This document shows, piece by piece, positions 25,761 to 35,271 of a stretch of DNA of 64,000 nucleotides. This stretch comes from Streptomyces hokutonensis (lineage in GTDB: Bacteria; Actinomycetota; Actinomycetes; Streptomycetales; Streptomycetaceae). The stretch spans positions 40,934-104,933 of the forward strand of contig NZ_BARG01000041.1 in the NCBI RefSeq assembly GCF_000376565.1, written 5' to 3'. Position 1 is the first letter of the stretch, and every line of letters starts with the position of its first letter. Under the pieces are notes generated by a model. The model did no database searches, was not told where the DNA came from, and saw only the letters and a program-made list of their open reading frames with translations. A program made the position numbers and the translations under genes.

Positions 25761-26141
25761 ATGTACGACCAGACACGCGCCCAGCAGCCCGCCGGCCAGA
25801 GCCGGCCCCCCACCGAACGCCGCACTCCGGGCCCGGAGCCGCTGCTCCCGTCGGCCGAGCGGGAGCAGGTCCTCCAGCGGCTGCGGCATGCCCTCAACAC
25901 CTTCGCCGACACCCCGCACGACGCGCTGGCGGAGGCGGAGAGCGCCTACGACGAGGCCACCGCCCAGCTGGTGAGCGCCCTCGCGGCCCGGCGGGAACTC
26001 CTCCGCGCCGCCTGGGCCGACCAGGGCACCGCCACCGCTGCGGAAAGCGCGGAACCCGCGGATCTCACGTCCCAGTCCGACGAACACCGCAACGCGCTGC
26101 GCCAGTACCGCGAGATCACCCAGCGCCTGCTCCAGCTCTAG
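25761..26141 (+). CDS. Hypothetical helical protein
   Basis: 126 residues, with a disordered Pro-rich N-terminus and then a long charged helical region (LPSAEREQVLQRLRHALNTF to the C-terminus), probably a coiled coil. No family is recognised. It converges on the giant ATPase gene with stops overlapping at 26138-26141, and may be functionally unrelated to it. The 183 bp before it contain no other gene. Confidence 0.55.
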   Translation: MYDQTRAQQPAGQSRPPTERRTPGPEPLLPSAEREQVLQRLRHALNTFADTPHDALAEAESAYDEATAQLVSALAARRELLRAAWADQGTATAAESAEPADLTSQSDEHRNALRQYREITQRLLQL

Positions 26142-29100
26142 CTCATTCGCGCGTACGCCGCCTTCAACTCGCCCCAGCGCACGGCCTGTTCGTCGGACAG
26201 CGCGCCCCGCAGCTCCGCCAGCTTCAGCAGGTTCGCCTCCGCCTCCGTCCCCAGGGTCTGTGCCTCGGCCGTGTAGTGGTCGTCCAACACCGCTGACAGT
26301 TCACGGGAGTTCATCACCGGCTCGATGCGCCGCGCGATCCGGTTCATCGTGCGGTACGACCCCTGGAGCCGGAACGGCGGTTCGGTGCGGGCCGCTTCCG
26401 TGGTCGCCGCCGACGCCATGTACGCGGCGTTGACCGCGAGGACGGTGTCCCGGGCGGCGAGCAGATGTCTCAACACGGCGACGATACGGGCCAGTTCGGC
26501 GGGCTCGCAGGCGTAGGAGAGGCGGTCCGCGCGAGCCGTCGCGTCGCCGCGGGCCAGCCGGATCAGCAGGTCCAGGTCGGCGCGGTCGCGGCCGGCGAGC
26601 GGGGCCAGTACCGGGTTCGAGGTGAGCGCGTTCTCGACGAAACTCAGGGCGAACTGCGCCTCCTTGCCGGTCAGTACGTCACCGAGGTTCCAGACGTCGG
26701 CGCGGTTGGCCAGCATGTCGGGCACCCGGAACCGGCTGCCGGACTCGGTGTACGGGTTGCCGGTCATACAGACGGCGAACCGCTTGCCCCGCAGGTCGTA
26801 GGTGCGCGCCGCGCCCTCCCACACGCCCTCCATCCGCCGGGTCGCGTCGCACAACGTGATGAATTTCTGCAGGAGTTCGGGTGACGTGTGCTGGATGTCG
26901 TCCAGGTGGAGCAGCACGTTGTTGCCCGCCGCGAGCGCGAAGTTGACCTTCTCCACTTCCTGTCGGGCGGTCGCGTTCGGCGCCTCGGCCGGGTCGAGTG
27001 AGGTGACACCGTGCCCGAGGGCCGGGCCGCTGACCTTCACCAGGACCAGCCCGAGCCGGTCGGCGACGTACTCCATGAGGGTCGTCTTGCCGTAGCCCGG
27101 CGGGGAGATCAGCAGGAGCAGCCCGCCGGTGCCCGTCTGCCCGTCCTCCGCGGCCGTGCCGAGCTGCCGGGCCAGGTTGTCGCCGATCAGCGGGAGGTAC
27201 ACCTCGTCGACGAGCCGGCCCCGGACGAAGGACGACAGGACGCGCGGCCGGTACTCGTCGAGGCGCAGCCGGGCACGTTCCGCTGCCACGAGGGCGGTAC
27301 GGCGGCGCTGGTACGCGCGGTGGCCGGGAACGTCCGTGGCACGGAACTCCCGTGTACGGGCCAGGAGTTCGTCGACCCTGATACGCAACTCACCCGCCAC
27401 GACCCGGGGATGGCTGCCCAGCAGTCCGCCGACCGTCTCGGTCAGCCGGGCGTCCGACTCGTAGCGCGGTGCGCCGGGGCAGAGTTCGGCCGCCACCGCC
27501 TCCGCCAGGTCCCCCGGGTCGACGCACGTCCCGGACGCCGTCGTGTAGGCCGTCAGCCAGGCCTCCACCAGCTGCCGGCGCGCGGGCAGGTCGTCGTCGA
27601 GGGCGGTCAGATCGTCGTCGTAGGCCGAACTGCCCACCGCCCGCCGGAACTTGTCGAGCAGGGTGCGGGCGCCCGCGCTGATCACGAAGCCCTCGGGGGC
27701 GGTGGTGAGTTCGTCGAGGAGGTAGGCCGCGGCGGGCTCGCCGTCGAGCTCCTTCGCGAGTTCCGCGCGGAGTTCGGCGTCGGCGGGGGTGGGTCCGAAC
27801 AGGTCGCGGGCCCGGGCCAGGGACCTCGCGCGGCGGGTCCAGTTCTCGCGCGCCCGCGGGTTCGTGCCGTGCGTCCAGAAGAGCAACGCGCTTGCGCGGG
27901 CGGCCGGTTCGTGGCGCAGCAGGCCCGCGTCCTCGTACCGGCGGAGCAGGGCCGTGAGGATCGCGGTCGCGTCGTGGTCGTGCACCCCGCGTTCGTAGCC
28001 TTCGTCGTACGACTCCTGCGCGGCCCGGCGAACCAGGCCGGCGAGGTCGGGTTCCTGAGCGAGGGCCCGTGCGCCGTGTTCGTCGAGGAGGCGGGCGGCG
28101 AGGTGTTCGGCGCGGTAGACCCGGGGTGACTCGGAGGGCAGTGGGCGGTCCCAGTACGGGCGGGTGGCCGCGAACTCCGGGTCCCTGACCGGGGATCGGT
28201 AGTCCGTGCCGGTGAGGGCGAAGACCAGGCCGTCGCCGGAGGGGACCAGGGTGAGGTCGAGGGGCTCGGTGTGGACGGCGAAGCGGTGGCGGCCGAGGCG
28301 GAGGGTCCGGCCGCCGTCCGTGGAGAGGTCGGTGCGGTCGCGCAGGGCGCGGACCGCCTCCGCGTGGGCGGCCGTGAGGCGGCCCGTCAGTTCCTCCGCC
28401 CTTGTCGGGTCGCCGAGTTCGCGGAGTCGGTCGGCGGTGCGGCGGATCCTCGTCACCATCGGGTCGGAGGCGAAGTACGTGTTCACCGCGTCGGCGTCGG
28501 CGAGTGCGACCGCCCGCCGCCCGACGGTCTCCAGCACCTGGACCGCCGACCGCGCCAACTGCTCGGCCCTGCGGGCGCGTTCGTCGACCAGGGTCTGCTT
28601 CCGGGCCGAGAGGGTCTCGTGGATCTCGGTGCGTTTGCCGGCCAGTTCGGTGAGGAAGTCGTCGAAGTCCGCGAAGCGGGCCTCCAGGTTCTCCAACCGC
28701 ACCAGCAGCAGGGCGAGTTGCGTGTCGCAGGCCTCCGGGGTCGCCGCGTCCGCGAGCGCTCCCGTCACCGACTGGGCCAGCAGCGCGAACTCGGCCGCGA
28801 ACTCCGCCCGGCCCTCCCGGTCCCGGAGTTCCGCGCGCCGGGCGTCCAGGGTGGCGCGGGCCCGGTTGACGCCGCCCAGTACCTCGGCGACCCGTTCCAG
28901 GATCGACGTACGGACCGTGGTGTCACCGATGTCGAGTCCGGCGACCACCTCGGTCACCGTCCGCAGCCCTTCGGTGAGTTCGTCCAGGCGGGCCGCGACC
29001 GGGGCAGCCTCGGCGACCTTGGCCAGCGCCCCGGCCTCCGCGACCAGGGTGTCGATCAGCTCGTGGTGCCCGGCGAACGCGTCCTCGCGCGCCAGGAACG

Positions 29101-30838
29101 ACACCGCCCGCTGCCCGAACACCCCCAGATCCGCCTCGACTCCGGCCGCCGCCTCCTCGATCCGCGCGGTGTCCGCGTATCGCAGCTCCTTCAACGTCAG
29201 CAAGTGCCCCTGCGCCTGCCGGAGTTCGGTGAGCCCGGCGACCCATCCCGCCGCGTCCCGGGGCGCCTCGCCCCGCAACCGCCGTACGAGGGAGGCGAGA
29301 TGGGCCGTCGCATCGGCAACGGCGTCGGCGGCCCGCCCGGTGAGAGTCCGGACCGTCTCGAACTCGGTCAGGACCTGCTCCGCCGTACCCCGTACCTCCT
29401 CCAACGGGCTCCGCAGATCGCCGAGTTCGGCATCCCCCAGCCAGTGATGCGTGTCGGCCGCCCGGACACACGCGGCGACCAGCGCCTCGTACACCTCCGC
29501 CGTCGGCTCCATCCCGGCGACCGCGCCCGTGAGCGACAGACAGTCGGAGATCCCTCGTACGAGATCGGCGTTCCCGACCCGGAACAGCGGTCCGGAGCCG
29601 GTGAGTCGAGCGGCGGCATGGGTGTCGGAGACGAAGGGGCTGCGCCAGCTCCGCACCGCATGGACCCGAGCCGTCTCCCCCTCCCCCAGTACCGTCAGCG
29701 TGCCGTCGTCGAACAGCGCCCACCCCTGCCCGGGCAGCGGCGCCGCGACCTCCTTGCGGATCATGTTGTACGGCAGCAGCAGGCTCCGCCCGGACCCCCG
29801 CGCCCGGTACCCGAACAGCACGTCCTCCCCGTTGGGCGAGCGCACGATCCGCTCCAACTCCAGCCCGTCGGTGGTGATTTCGAAGGTCTTGCACTCCCCC
29901 GTGGCCAGGCAGTACCCGCCCGGGAACACGATCCCCTGCTCCTCCGGCAGCCGCCGGCACGAGCGCCCGATCCCGTCGAGGCGTACGACACCCTTGGTCA
30001 GCGTGTTGAAGACCAGGTAGCGGTGGGCGTCCTCCTTGTAGGGAAGCACCCGCAGCAGCACCAGCGCACCCACCCGCGCGTACGCGATCTCCGCGTCGGC
30101 CGGCGACTGGAGTGGCTCGTCCACCGGTTCGGAGTAAATCCCCTCCCCCGTCCCGGTGTTGTCCTCCACCTTCACGGTGAGCGTGCCGCCCAGTGTGTCG
30201 ACGTACAGCCCGTCCTGGATCCGCACATGGGGGTGCCGGCCGGGGACGAGGTCCTCGCGGCCCGTCCCGGTCCAGTCGAAGTCGTACGGCGGCGGGAAGA
30301 CGTGGTCGCGTTCGCCGTGCGCGTCCAGGAAGGTCGCCGCCCGGCCGTCGTCGGTGAGCGCCCAGCGCAGTACCCGGATGTCGTCGGCCTTCTCGCCGGT
30401 GCGGAATACGGCCAGCAACTTGCCTTCGATGCGCTGGAGTTGGAGGAGTCGCGCCTGCCGGTAGTAGCGGTGCAGAGCGGTGAACTCCCGTACGAACTCC
30501 GGGTCGTCGAGGAGTCCGGGCACGGCGTTCTCGGGCAGCCTGCGCAGGTCGTGGCGGTCGTACAGGGCGAGGACGTCGGCCACCGCCGTCTCCCGGGTGA
30601 CGCCGAGGGAGGTCTCGTGGCCGAGGAGCAGCGCGTCTCCTACGGCGACGATGTCCCTCGGTGCGGCCGGGTGCTCGGTGGTGAGGCGGCCGGTGCCGGT
30701 GAGTTCCAGCCGGGTCGAGCCGAACTCCTCGGTGCGGCGGGCGTTGAGCGCCTCCGCGCGGCGGGCGAGTTCGGCGGCCTGTGCGGCGAGGCGGTCGCGC
30801 AGGACCTCGTAGGTGCCGGTGTCCAGGCCGGTGGTCAT
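26138..30838 (-). CDS. Giant AAA ATPase of the 'DNA repair ATPase' type
   Basis: 1566 residues. Residues 1 to about 480 are beta-rich with motifs such as FPPPYDFDWTGTGREDL, reminiscent of DUF3686 proteins called DNA repair ATPases (from memory). A long charged helical/coiled-coil middle (about 480-900) and a helical region follow, then an AAA module near 1235-1450 with Walker A SPPGYGKTT (about 1241-1249), Walker B NVLLHLDDIQH (about 1305-1315) and sensor-1 asparagine in CMTGNPY. No membrane segment is present. ATG 30838 follows GAGAGGGAC. Third gene after an NfeD-like protein and a flotillin, so it probably works on or near membranes; a direct DNA-repair role is unproven. Confidence 0.85.
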   Translation of the reverse strand: MTTGLDTGTYEVLRDRLAAQAAELARRAEALNARRTEEFGSTRLELTGTGRLTTEHPAAPRDIVAVGDALLLGHETSLGVTRETAVADVLALYDRHDLRRLPENAVPGLLDDPEFVREFTALHRYYRQARLLQLQRIEGKLLAVFRTGEKADDIRVLRWALTDDGRAATFLDAHGERDHVFPPPYDFDWTGTGREDLVPGRHPHVRIQDGLYVDTLGGTLTVKVEDNTGTGEGIYSEPVDEPLQSPADAEIAYARVGALVLLRVLPYKEDAHRYLVFNTLTKGVVRLDGIGRSCRRLPEEQGIVFPGGYCLATGECKTFEITTDGLELERIVRSPNGEDVLFGYRARGSGRSLLLPYNMIRKEVAAPLPGQGWALFDDGTLTVLGEGETARVHAVRSWRSPFVSDTHAAARLTGSGPLFRVGNADLVRGISDCLSLTGAVAGMEPTAEVYEALVAACVRAADTHHWLGDAELGDLRSPLEEVRGTAEQVLTEFETVRTLTGRAADAVADATAHLASLVRRLRGEAPRDAAGWVAGLTELRQAQGHLLTLKELRYADTARIEEAAAGVEADLGVFGQRAVSFLAREDAFAGHHELIDTLVAEAGALAKVAEAAPVAARLDELTEGLRTVTEVVAGLDIGDTTVRTSILERVAEVLGGVNRARATLDARRAELRDREGRAEFAAEFALLAQSVTGALADAATPEACDTQLALLLVRLENLEARFADFDDFLTELAGKRTEIHETLSARKQTLVDERARRAEQLARSAVQVLETVGRRAVALADADAVNTYFASDPMVTRIRRTADRLRELGDPTRAEELTGRLTAAHAEAVRALRDRTDLSTDGGRTLRLGRHRFAVHTEPLDLTLVPSGDGLVFALTGTDYRSPVRDPEFAATRPYWDRPLPSESPRVYRAEHLAARLLDEHGARALAQEPDLAGLVRRAAQESYDEGYERGVHDHDATAILTALLRRYEDAGLLRHEPAARASALLFWTHGTNPRARENWTRRARSLARARDLFGPTPADAELRAELAKELDGEPAAAYLLDELTTAPEGFVISAGARTLLDKFRRAVGSSAYDDDLTALDDDLPARRQLVEAWLTAYTTASGTCVDPGDLAEAVAAELCPGAPRYESDARLTETVGGLLGSHPRVVAGELRIRVDELLARTREFRATDVPGHRAYQRRRTALVAAERARLRLDEYRPRVLSSFVRGRLVDEVYLPLIGDNLARQLGTAAEDGQTGTGGLLLLISPPGYGKTTLMEYVADRLGLVLVKVSGPALGHGVTSLDPAEAPNATARQEVEKVNFALAAGNNVLLHLDDIQHTSPELLQKFITLCDATRRMEGVWEGAARTYDLRGKRFAVCMTGNPYTESGSRFRVPDMLANRADVWNLGDVLTGKEAQFALSFVENALTSNPVLAPLAGRDRADLDLLIRLARGDATARADRLSYACEPAELARIVAVLRHLLAARDTVLAVNAAYMASAATTEAARTEPPFRLQGSYRTMNRIARRIEPVMNSRELSAVLDDHYTAEAQTLGTEAEANLLKLAELRGALSDEQAVRWGELKAAYARMS

Positions 30839-30880
30839 GGGTCCCTCTCAGGATCTCGGGCGGTGTGATCGGGAGTGGTG

Positions 30881-30919
30881 GGTCCGGAACTGCCGTCCCC
30901 TGTGCGGCAGTTCCGGACC
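30881..30919 (-). promoter_or_regulatory. 15-bp perfect hairpin between flotillin and giant ATPase genes
   Basis: Positions 30881-30895 and 30905-30919 are perfect complements (GGTCCGGAACTGCCG arm) with a 9-nt loop. It is in the 115-bp gap inside the operon and has no T tract, so it may attenuate or protect the upstream message and lower ATPase expression relative to flotillin. Confidence 0.55.
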
Positions 30920-30953
30920 GTCTGTGGGGCCGGGCGTCGGCCTCGGCCAGATG

Positions 30954-33134
30954 TCAGGCCTTCGCCGGGTGCCCGTTGAGCGCGGTCAGCGGAGTGTCCG
31001 CGAGGCCCAACTCACCGGCCCTGTCCAGCAGTTGCCGTAGCTGCCCGGCGTTCGCGGTGTCCGCCCGCATCAGCTTCATCAGCAGCGCGGACACGGTGAG
31101 GTTCTGCACATCGGCCGTGGAGACCGAGCCGAGCACCCGCCCGAGGTCCTCGGCGATGTTCGACGTACCGTCCAGCCACGGGCGCGCCAACGCCTGTGCC
31201 GTATCGGAGTTCTGGACGAAGCCGTCGACGCTCCTGCCGAACGAGACCGCGGAGACGAGCCGGTCGAAGAAGACCGTGTCGCCGCCGACGATGTCGATGT
31301 CGGCGTGCTCGAGACCGGTCGCGAGGACCGTGGCCTGTGCCTCCGCGACCTGCCGCTGCACATCGAGCCCGGCCAGCCGGATCTCCTTCTCGGCCTGGAG
31401 CCGCAGCCGGTACTCCTCGTGGCCGCGCGAGGCGTCGTCGAGGGCGGCCATCGCGGCGGCCTTCTCGGTGAGGCCCTCCGCCTCGGCCTTCAACTTCTCG
31501 CCGATACCGGTGGCCTCGGCGAGCGCGTTCGCCCGTACGCCCTCGGCCTGCGCGAGCACCTTGGCCTGGGCGCCCTCGGCCTCCGCGAGCAGCTTCGCCT
31601 GCGCGCCCTCGGCCTCCGCGAGCGCCATGGCCCGGGTGCCCTCGGCCTCCGCGCGCAGCCGGGCCTCGGTGCCTTCCGCCTCCGCCCGCAGCCGCGCCCC
31701 CGTGGCCTCGGCCTCCGCGCGGCCCGCCTTCACGGTGACCTCGGCCTCCTTGTCGCGGACCTGGACCTCGGCGAGTCCGGCCGCGGCGGCCTCCGCCTGG
31801 ATGCCCTCGGCGAGCCGGAGCTTGGCGCGGGCGTCGAGATCGGCGGACTTCAACCGGGCCTCGGCAAGGGTGAGTTGCTCGCCGGCGCGGTGCTTGGCGG
31901 CGGCCTCCGCGGCCTCGGCCCCCTTGATGTCCTTGACCAGCTTCTCCTGCGCCTCGGCCTCCGCGGCGATGATCACCGCCTGCCGGGTGCGCTCCGCCTC
32001 CTCGACCACCCGCAGCTTCTTGATGGCCTCTTCCTGCTCGGCGACCGTACGGTCCACGGCGATCCGTTCCCGGACCACGTCCGCGACCTCGCGCCGTTCG
32101 ACCTCGACCTCCTTGTCGCGGGCGATCCCGGACAGACTCGTCTCCCGTTCGCGGGCGATGACTTCGAGGAGGCGGTCCTTCTCGATGCGCTCGTTCTCGA
32201 CGGCGATGACCCGCTCGCGGTTCTTCTGGGCCACGGCGATCTCGCGGGCCTGGTTCTCGCGCTGGACGCCGAGTTGCTCCTCGGTGCGCAGGAACGCGGT
32301 CTGCGCGCCGAGCCGTTCCTCCTCCTGCACCTTCGCGGTGGCGGCCTCCTCGCGCGCCCGCAGGACCTCCACCTCGCGGCGCTGCTTGATCTCCGCCTCG
32401 GCCTGCCGGCGCTCCAGCTCCAGGATGGTCTCCCGGGCGTCGACGTTCTGCCGGGTGATCTCCTTCTGCTCGGTGCGCTGGAACTCGTTGGTGCGGACGT
32501 GCTCGATCGTCGTCAGCTCGGTGATCTTGCGGATGCCCTGCGCGTCCAGGATGTTCTGGTTGTCGAGCTGGGTCATCGGCGTCTGTTCGAGGAAGTCGAT
32601 GGCCGCGTCGTCGAGGTGGTAGCCGTTGAGGTCGGTCCCGATGACCTGGATGATCCGGTCCCGGAACTCCTCGCGCTTGGTGTAGAGATCGACGAAGTCC
32701 AGCTGCTTTCCCACGGTCTTGAGCGCCTCGGAGAACTTCGCGGCGAAGAAGTCCTGGATCGCCACCGGGTCGCTCGCGGTCTGGGTGCCGATGGCCTGCG
32801 CGACCTTGATGACGTCCTCGACGGTCTTGTTGACCCGCACGAAGAAGCTGATGTGGATGTCGGCGCGGATGTTGTCCTGGCAGATCAGGCCCTCGCGCCC
32901 GGTGCGGCGGATCTCGATCGTCTTCACCGAGATGTCCATGAACTCGGCCTTGTGCAGCACCGGCAGGACGACCGCCCCGGTGAAGGTGACGTCGACCTTC
33001 TTCGTCTTGGAGACGATCAGCGCCCGCCCCTGCTCCACCTTCCGGAACAGCCGCCCGACCAGCAGGAGCAGGGCGAGCGCGATGAGCAGGACAACGGCGA
33101 CGAACACACCGATGCCCACGGTGATGGCGTTCAT
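30954..33134 (-). CDS. Flotillin/SPFH-domain protein (YqiK-like)
   Basis: 726 residues. An N-terminal membrane segment (about 6-27) precedes an SPFH/band-7 domain (about 30-210), then about 400 residues of coiled coil rich in Ala, Glu and Arg, including repeated AEAEG units with pattern AEAEGAQAKLLAEAEG. A C-terminal domain of about 110 residues follows (HADIDIVGGDTVFFDRLV onward). Flotillins build large membrane-bound assemblies. ATG 33134 follows AGAGGAC. It lies between nfeD-like and giant ATPase genes, an association also known for E. coli yqiJ-yqiK for the first two. Confidence 0.92.
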   Translation of the reverse strand: MNAITVGIGVFVAVVLLIALALLLLVGRLFRKVEQGRALIVSKTKKVDVTFTGAVVLPVLHKAEFMDISVKTIEIRRTGREGLICQDNIRADIHISFFVRVNKTVEDVIKVAQAIGTQTASDPVAIQDFFAAKFSEALKTVGKQLDFVDLYTKREEFRDRIIQVIGTDLNGYHLDDAAIDFLEQTPMTQLDNQNILDAQGIRKITELTTIEHVRTNEFQRTEQKEITRQNVDARETILELERRQAEAEIKQRREVEVLRAREEAATAKVQEEERLGAQTAFLRTEEQLGVQRENQAREIAVAQKNRERVIAVENERIEKDRLLEVIARERETSLSGIARDKEVEVERREVADVVRERIAVDRTVAEQEEAIKKLRVVEEAERTRQAVIIAAEAEAQEKLVKDIKGAEAAEAAAKHRAGEQLTLAEARLKSADLDARAKLRLAEGIQAEAAAAGLAEVQVRDKEAEVTVKAGRAEAEATGARLRAEAEGTEARLRAEAEGTRAMALAEAEGAQAKLLAEAEGAQAKVLAQAEGVRANALAEATGIGEKLKAEAEGLTEKAAAMAALDDASRGHEEYRLRLQAEKEIRLAGLDVQRQVAEAQATVLATGLEHADIDIVGGDTVFFDRLVSAVSFGRSVDGFVQNSDTAQALARPWLDGTSNIAEDLGRVLGSVSTADVQNLTVSALLMKLMRADTANAGQLRQLLDRAGELGLADTPLTALNGHPAKA

Positions 33135-33229
33135 GACATGGGTCCTCTGAGGAGAGAAGGGTGATCGACAGGCAGGCAGAGGTCAGCGAGTGGAGACCAA
33201 TGGGCGTGCGGGTGGCCGGAGTTGGCGGC

Positions 33230-33859
33230 CTATCCCGTCGTGCCGGGTCCGGTCCTCGGGTCCAGCGCGCTGTCGTAGGGCGCGACCCAGAAGAACTCGC
33301 CGGGTTCGTCGTAGGCGTAGAGCAGTCCGGTGCTGCCGCCGGCGAGGGCGTCGTTGCCCGTCTGCCGGACCTGGACCGTCGCGGCCGAGCCGTCCGCCGC
33401 CCTGACCTCGGCCTGCCCGAAGTCGGCGTCCACCCGCCCGGTACGGATCGTGCAGGTCAGCCCGACGAAGTCCAGCCGGGACGGCCCGTGTTCGTCGGGA
33501 AACAGGCGGTGCAGCGGCCGTACGAGCAGCTTGGTCGCGTACCAGGAGACAAACCCGGTGCCGATCAGCACGACCGCCCCGACCAGGACGCCGGCCGGGC
33601 CCGAGGGAACGAGCAGCACGCTCGCGCAGAAGCTGATCAGCCAGCCGACGGCGACGAACAGCGAGAAGGCGAGGGTCACCGGGACCCCGCCGAGCCACCG
33701 GCCGCCGGAGTGCGCACGGGAGTGGAAGTGACCGTGCCCGTGGCCGTGCGCGTCGGCGGCGCCGAGGGCTACCAGCAGCCAGTAGAGGACGACCACGGCG
33801 AGCGCCGCGGTGAAGACGACGGCGGGAAAACCGGTCGCGGCAGCGATGAACGCCCCCAT
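33230..33859 (-). CDS. NfeD/YqiJ-like membrane protein with OB fold
   Basis: 209 residues. Membrane segments occupy about 10-33, 60-82 and 86-108, and a His-rich GHGHGHFHSRAH loop follows the first. The C-terminal soluble beta domain from about 125 (RLDFVGLTCTIRTGRV through TGLLYAYDEPGEFFWVAP) resembles NfeD OB folds, which partner with SPFH proteins. It is the first gene of the flotillin-ATPase operon and is divergent from a PucR-type regulator. Confidence 0.8.
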   Translation of the reverse strand: MGAFIAAATGFPAVVFTAALAVVVLYWLLVALGAADAHGHGHGHFHSRAHSGGRWLGGVPVTLAFSLFVAVGWLISFCASVLLVPSGPAGVLVGAVVLIGTGFVSWYATKLLVRPLHRLFPDEHGPSRLDFVGLTCTIRTGRVDADFGQAEVRAADGSAATVQVRQTGNDALAGGSTGLLYAYDEPGEFFWVAPYDSALDPRTGPGTTG

Positions 33860-34101
33860 GATCCCGGCCCCCCGTTCTCTTACTCGCCCGACTGTCGACG
33901 GGGAGGCCCGGATCGCGGCTCCGGTGCCGGAAACCTGCCGGTGTCCGGCACCCGAACCATCCGTGGTGCTCCCCTGGCGCCATGGTGCACGCGGGGTGCA
34001 CGCCCGCGCATTGCCGGAACCCGGCAGTGTTCATTAGGGTCTTGATGCCGGTGACGCGCTAAGAAAGCGTCACCAGGGCGTCAAGAAAACAGGGGGCGGC
34101 G
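33860..34101. promoter_or_regulatory. Divergent control region with TGCCGG repeats and inverted repeats
   Basis: The 242-bp region has GTGCCGG/CCGGCAC arms at 33924-33930 and 33945-33951, TGCCGG-AAC-CCGGCA at 34012-34026, and GGTGACGC-N9-GCGTCACC at 34050-34074. A five-codon frame ATG-CCG-GTG-ACG-CGC-TAA (34045-34062) lies inside the last hairpin. This is the likely operator zone for the PucR-type regulator and the NfeD-flotillin operon. Confidence 0.5.
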
Positions 34102-35160
34102 TTGCCGGAGCGCGGAAGACCTGAGCAGTATCTGACGGGGTACGCGCAGCTCCTGGCGGAGGTCGCCGTCACCGGACGGCGGCTGACCCGGGCCGAGTTG
34201 GAGGCCCGCCGCACCCTCGGCGAACAAGCGGCCGAGGCCGGACACGGACTGCGCGCCCTGGTCAACGCCCATCTCGCCGCGACCCGCACCGCCTGGCCGG
34301 AGACTCCCGGCGCCGCCGACTGCACACTCGCCGCGGTACAGCAGGTGGTCGACGCGTTCGCCGAGGGCTACGAACGCGCCCAGCGTGTCGCCGTACGCCA
34401 AGAAGAGGCAGCCCGGCGGGAGTTCATCGACGACCTGCTCTACGGCCGCAGCGACCTGGGCCGACTCGCCGAACGCGCCGAACGCTTCGGCCTGCGGCTG
34501 TCCCACTCGCACGCCGTCGCCGTCGTCCAGGGGCCGATGCCCTACGACGAGAGCGCGCCGGTGCCGCGTCAGGTGGAGCGCGCGATGATCAGCCGTTTCG
34601 GTGACCGCAACATCCTGCTCACCACGAAGGCCGGCCGGATGCTGTGCGTCGCGCCCGGCGACCAGGACGACGTCCTCACCCACTTCGCCAAGCAGTCGTA
34701 CGCGGCGGCGGAGGGCACCCGGGTGGCGATCGGCCGGCCGCAGCCGGGCGCGGGCGGGATCGTCCAGTCGTACGAGGAGGCCCTCAACACCCTCGAACTG
34801 GCCGAGCGGCTCACCCTGGAGGGCCCGCTGCTGCGCGCCGCCGACCTGCTGGTCTACCCGGTGCTCACCCGGGACCGGCAGGCGATGGCCGACCTGGTCC
34901 TCGACGCGCTGGGCCCGCTCACCAAGGCGCGCGGCGGTCCGCGCCCCCTGCTGGACACGCTCTCGACCTACTTCGACTGCGGCTGCGTGGCCGCGGAGGC
35001 CGCCCGCCGGCTCTCCCTGAGCGTGCGCGCCCTGACGTACCGCCTCGAACGCATCCACCAACTGACCGGCGCGGACCCGACGGACCCGGGCCAGCGCTAC
35101 ATGCTCCAGACGGCGGTGATCGGCGCACGCCTGCTGGACTGGCCGGACAAGGAGCTGTGA
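34102..35160 (+). CDS. PucR/CdaR-type helix-turn-helix regulator
   Basis: 352 residues. The C-terminal PucR-type HTH is visible as LLDTLSTYFDCGCVAAEAAR followed by LSLSVRALTYRLERIHQLTG. The central part is GGDEF-like in organisation, as in CdaR proteins, and the N-terminal part is helical. The start is TTG 34102 after AGGGGGCGGC; no better start is seen. It is transcribed away from the NfeD-flotillin-ATPase operon and is its most likely regulator. Confidence 0.82.
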   Translation: MPERGRPEQYLTGYAQLLAEVAVTGRRLTRAELEARRTLGEQAAEAGHGLRALVNAHLAATRTAWPETPGAADCTLAAVQQVVDAFAEGYERAQRVAVRQEEAARREFIDDLLYGRSDLGRLAERAERFGLRLSHSHAVAVVQGPMPYDESAPVPRQVERAMISRFGDRNILLTTKAGRMLCVAPGDQDDVLTHFAKQSYAAAEGTRVAIGRPQPGAGGIVQSYEEALNTLELAERLTLEGPLLRAADLLVYPVLTRDRQAMADLVLDALGPLTKARGGPRPLLDTLSTYFDCGCVAAEAARRLSLSVRALTYRLERIHQLTGADPTDPGQRYMLQTAVIGARLLDWPDKEL

Positions 35161-35271
35161 GGCGGGGCGCGGACCCCTGAGCGGGCGCAGAAAAAAGCGA
35201 CCCCGCGCCCGGATGATGCGTCGGCGGCGTGGTCGCTTGGGGTGGTGCGGAGGTGTGCGGGGGCGGAGGCG

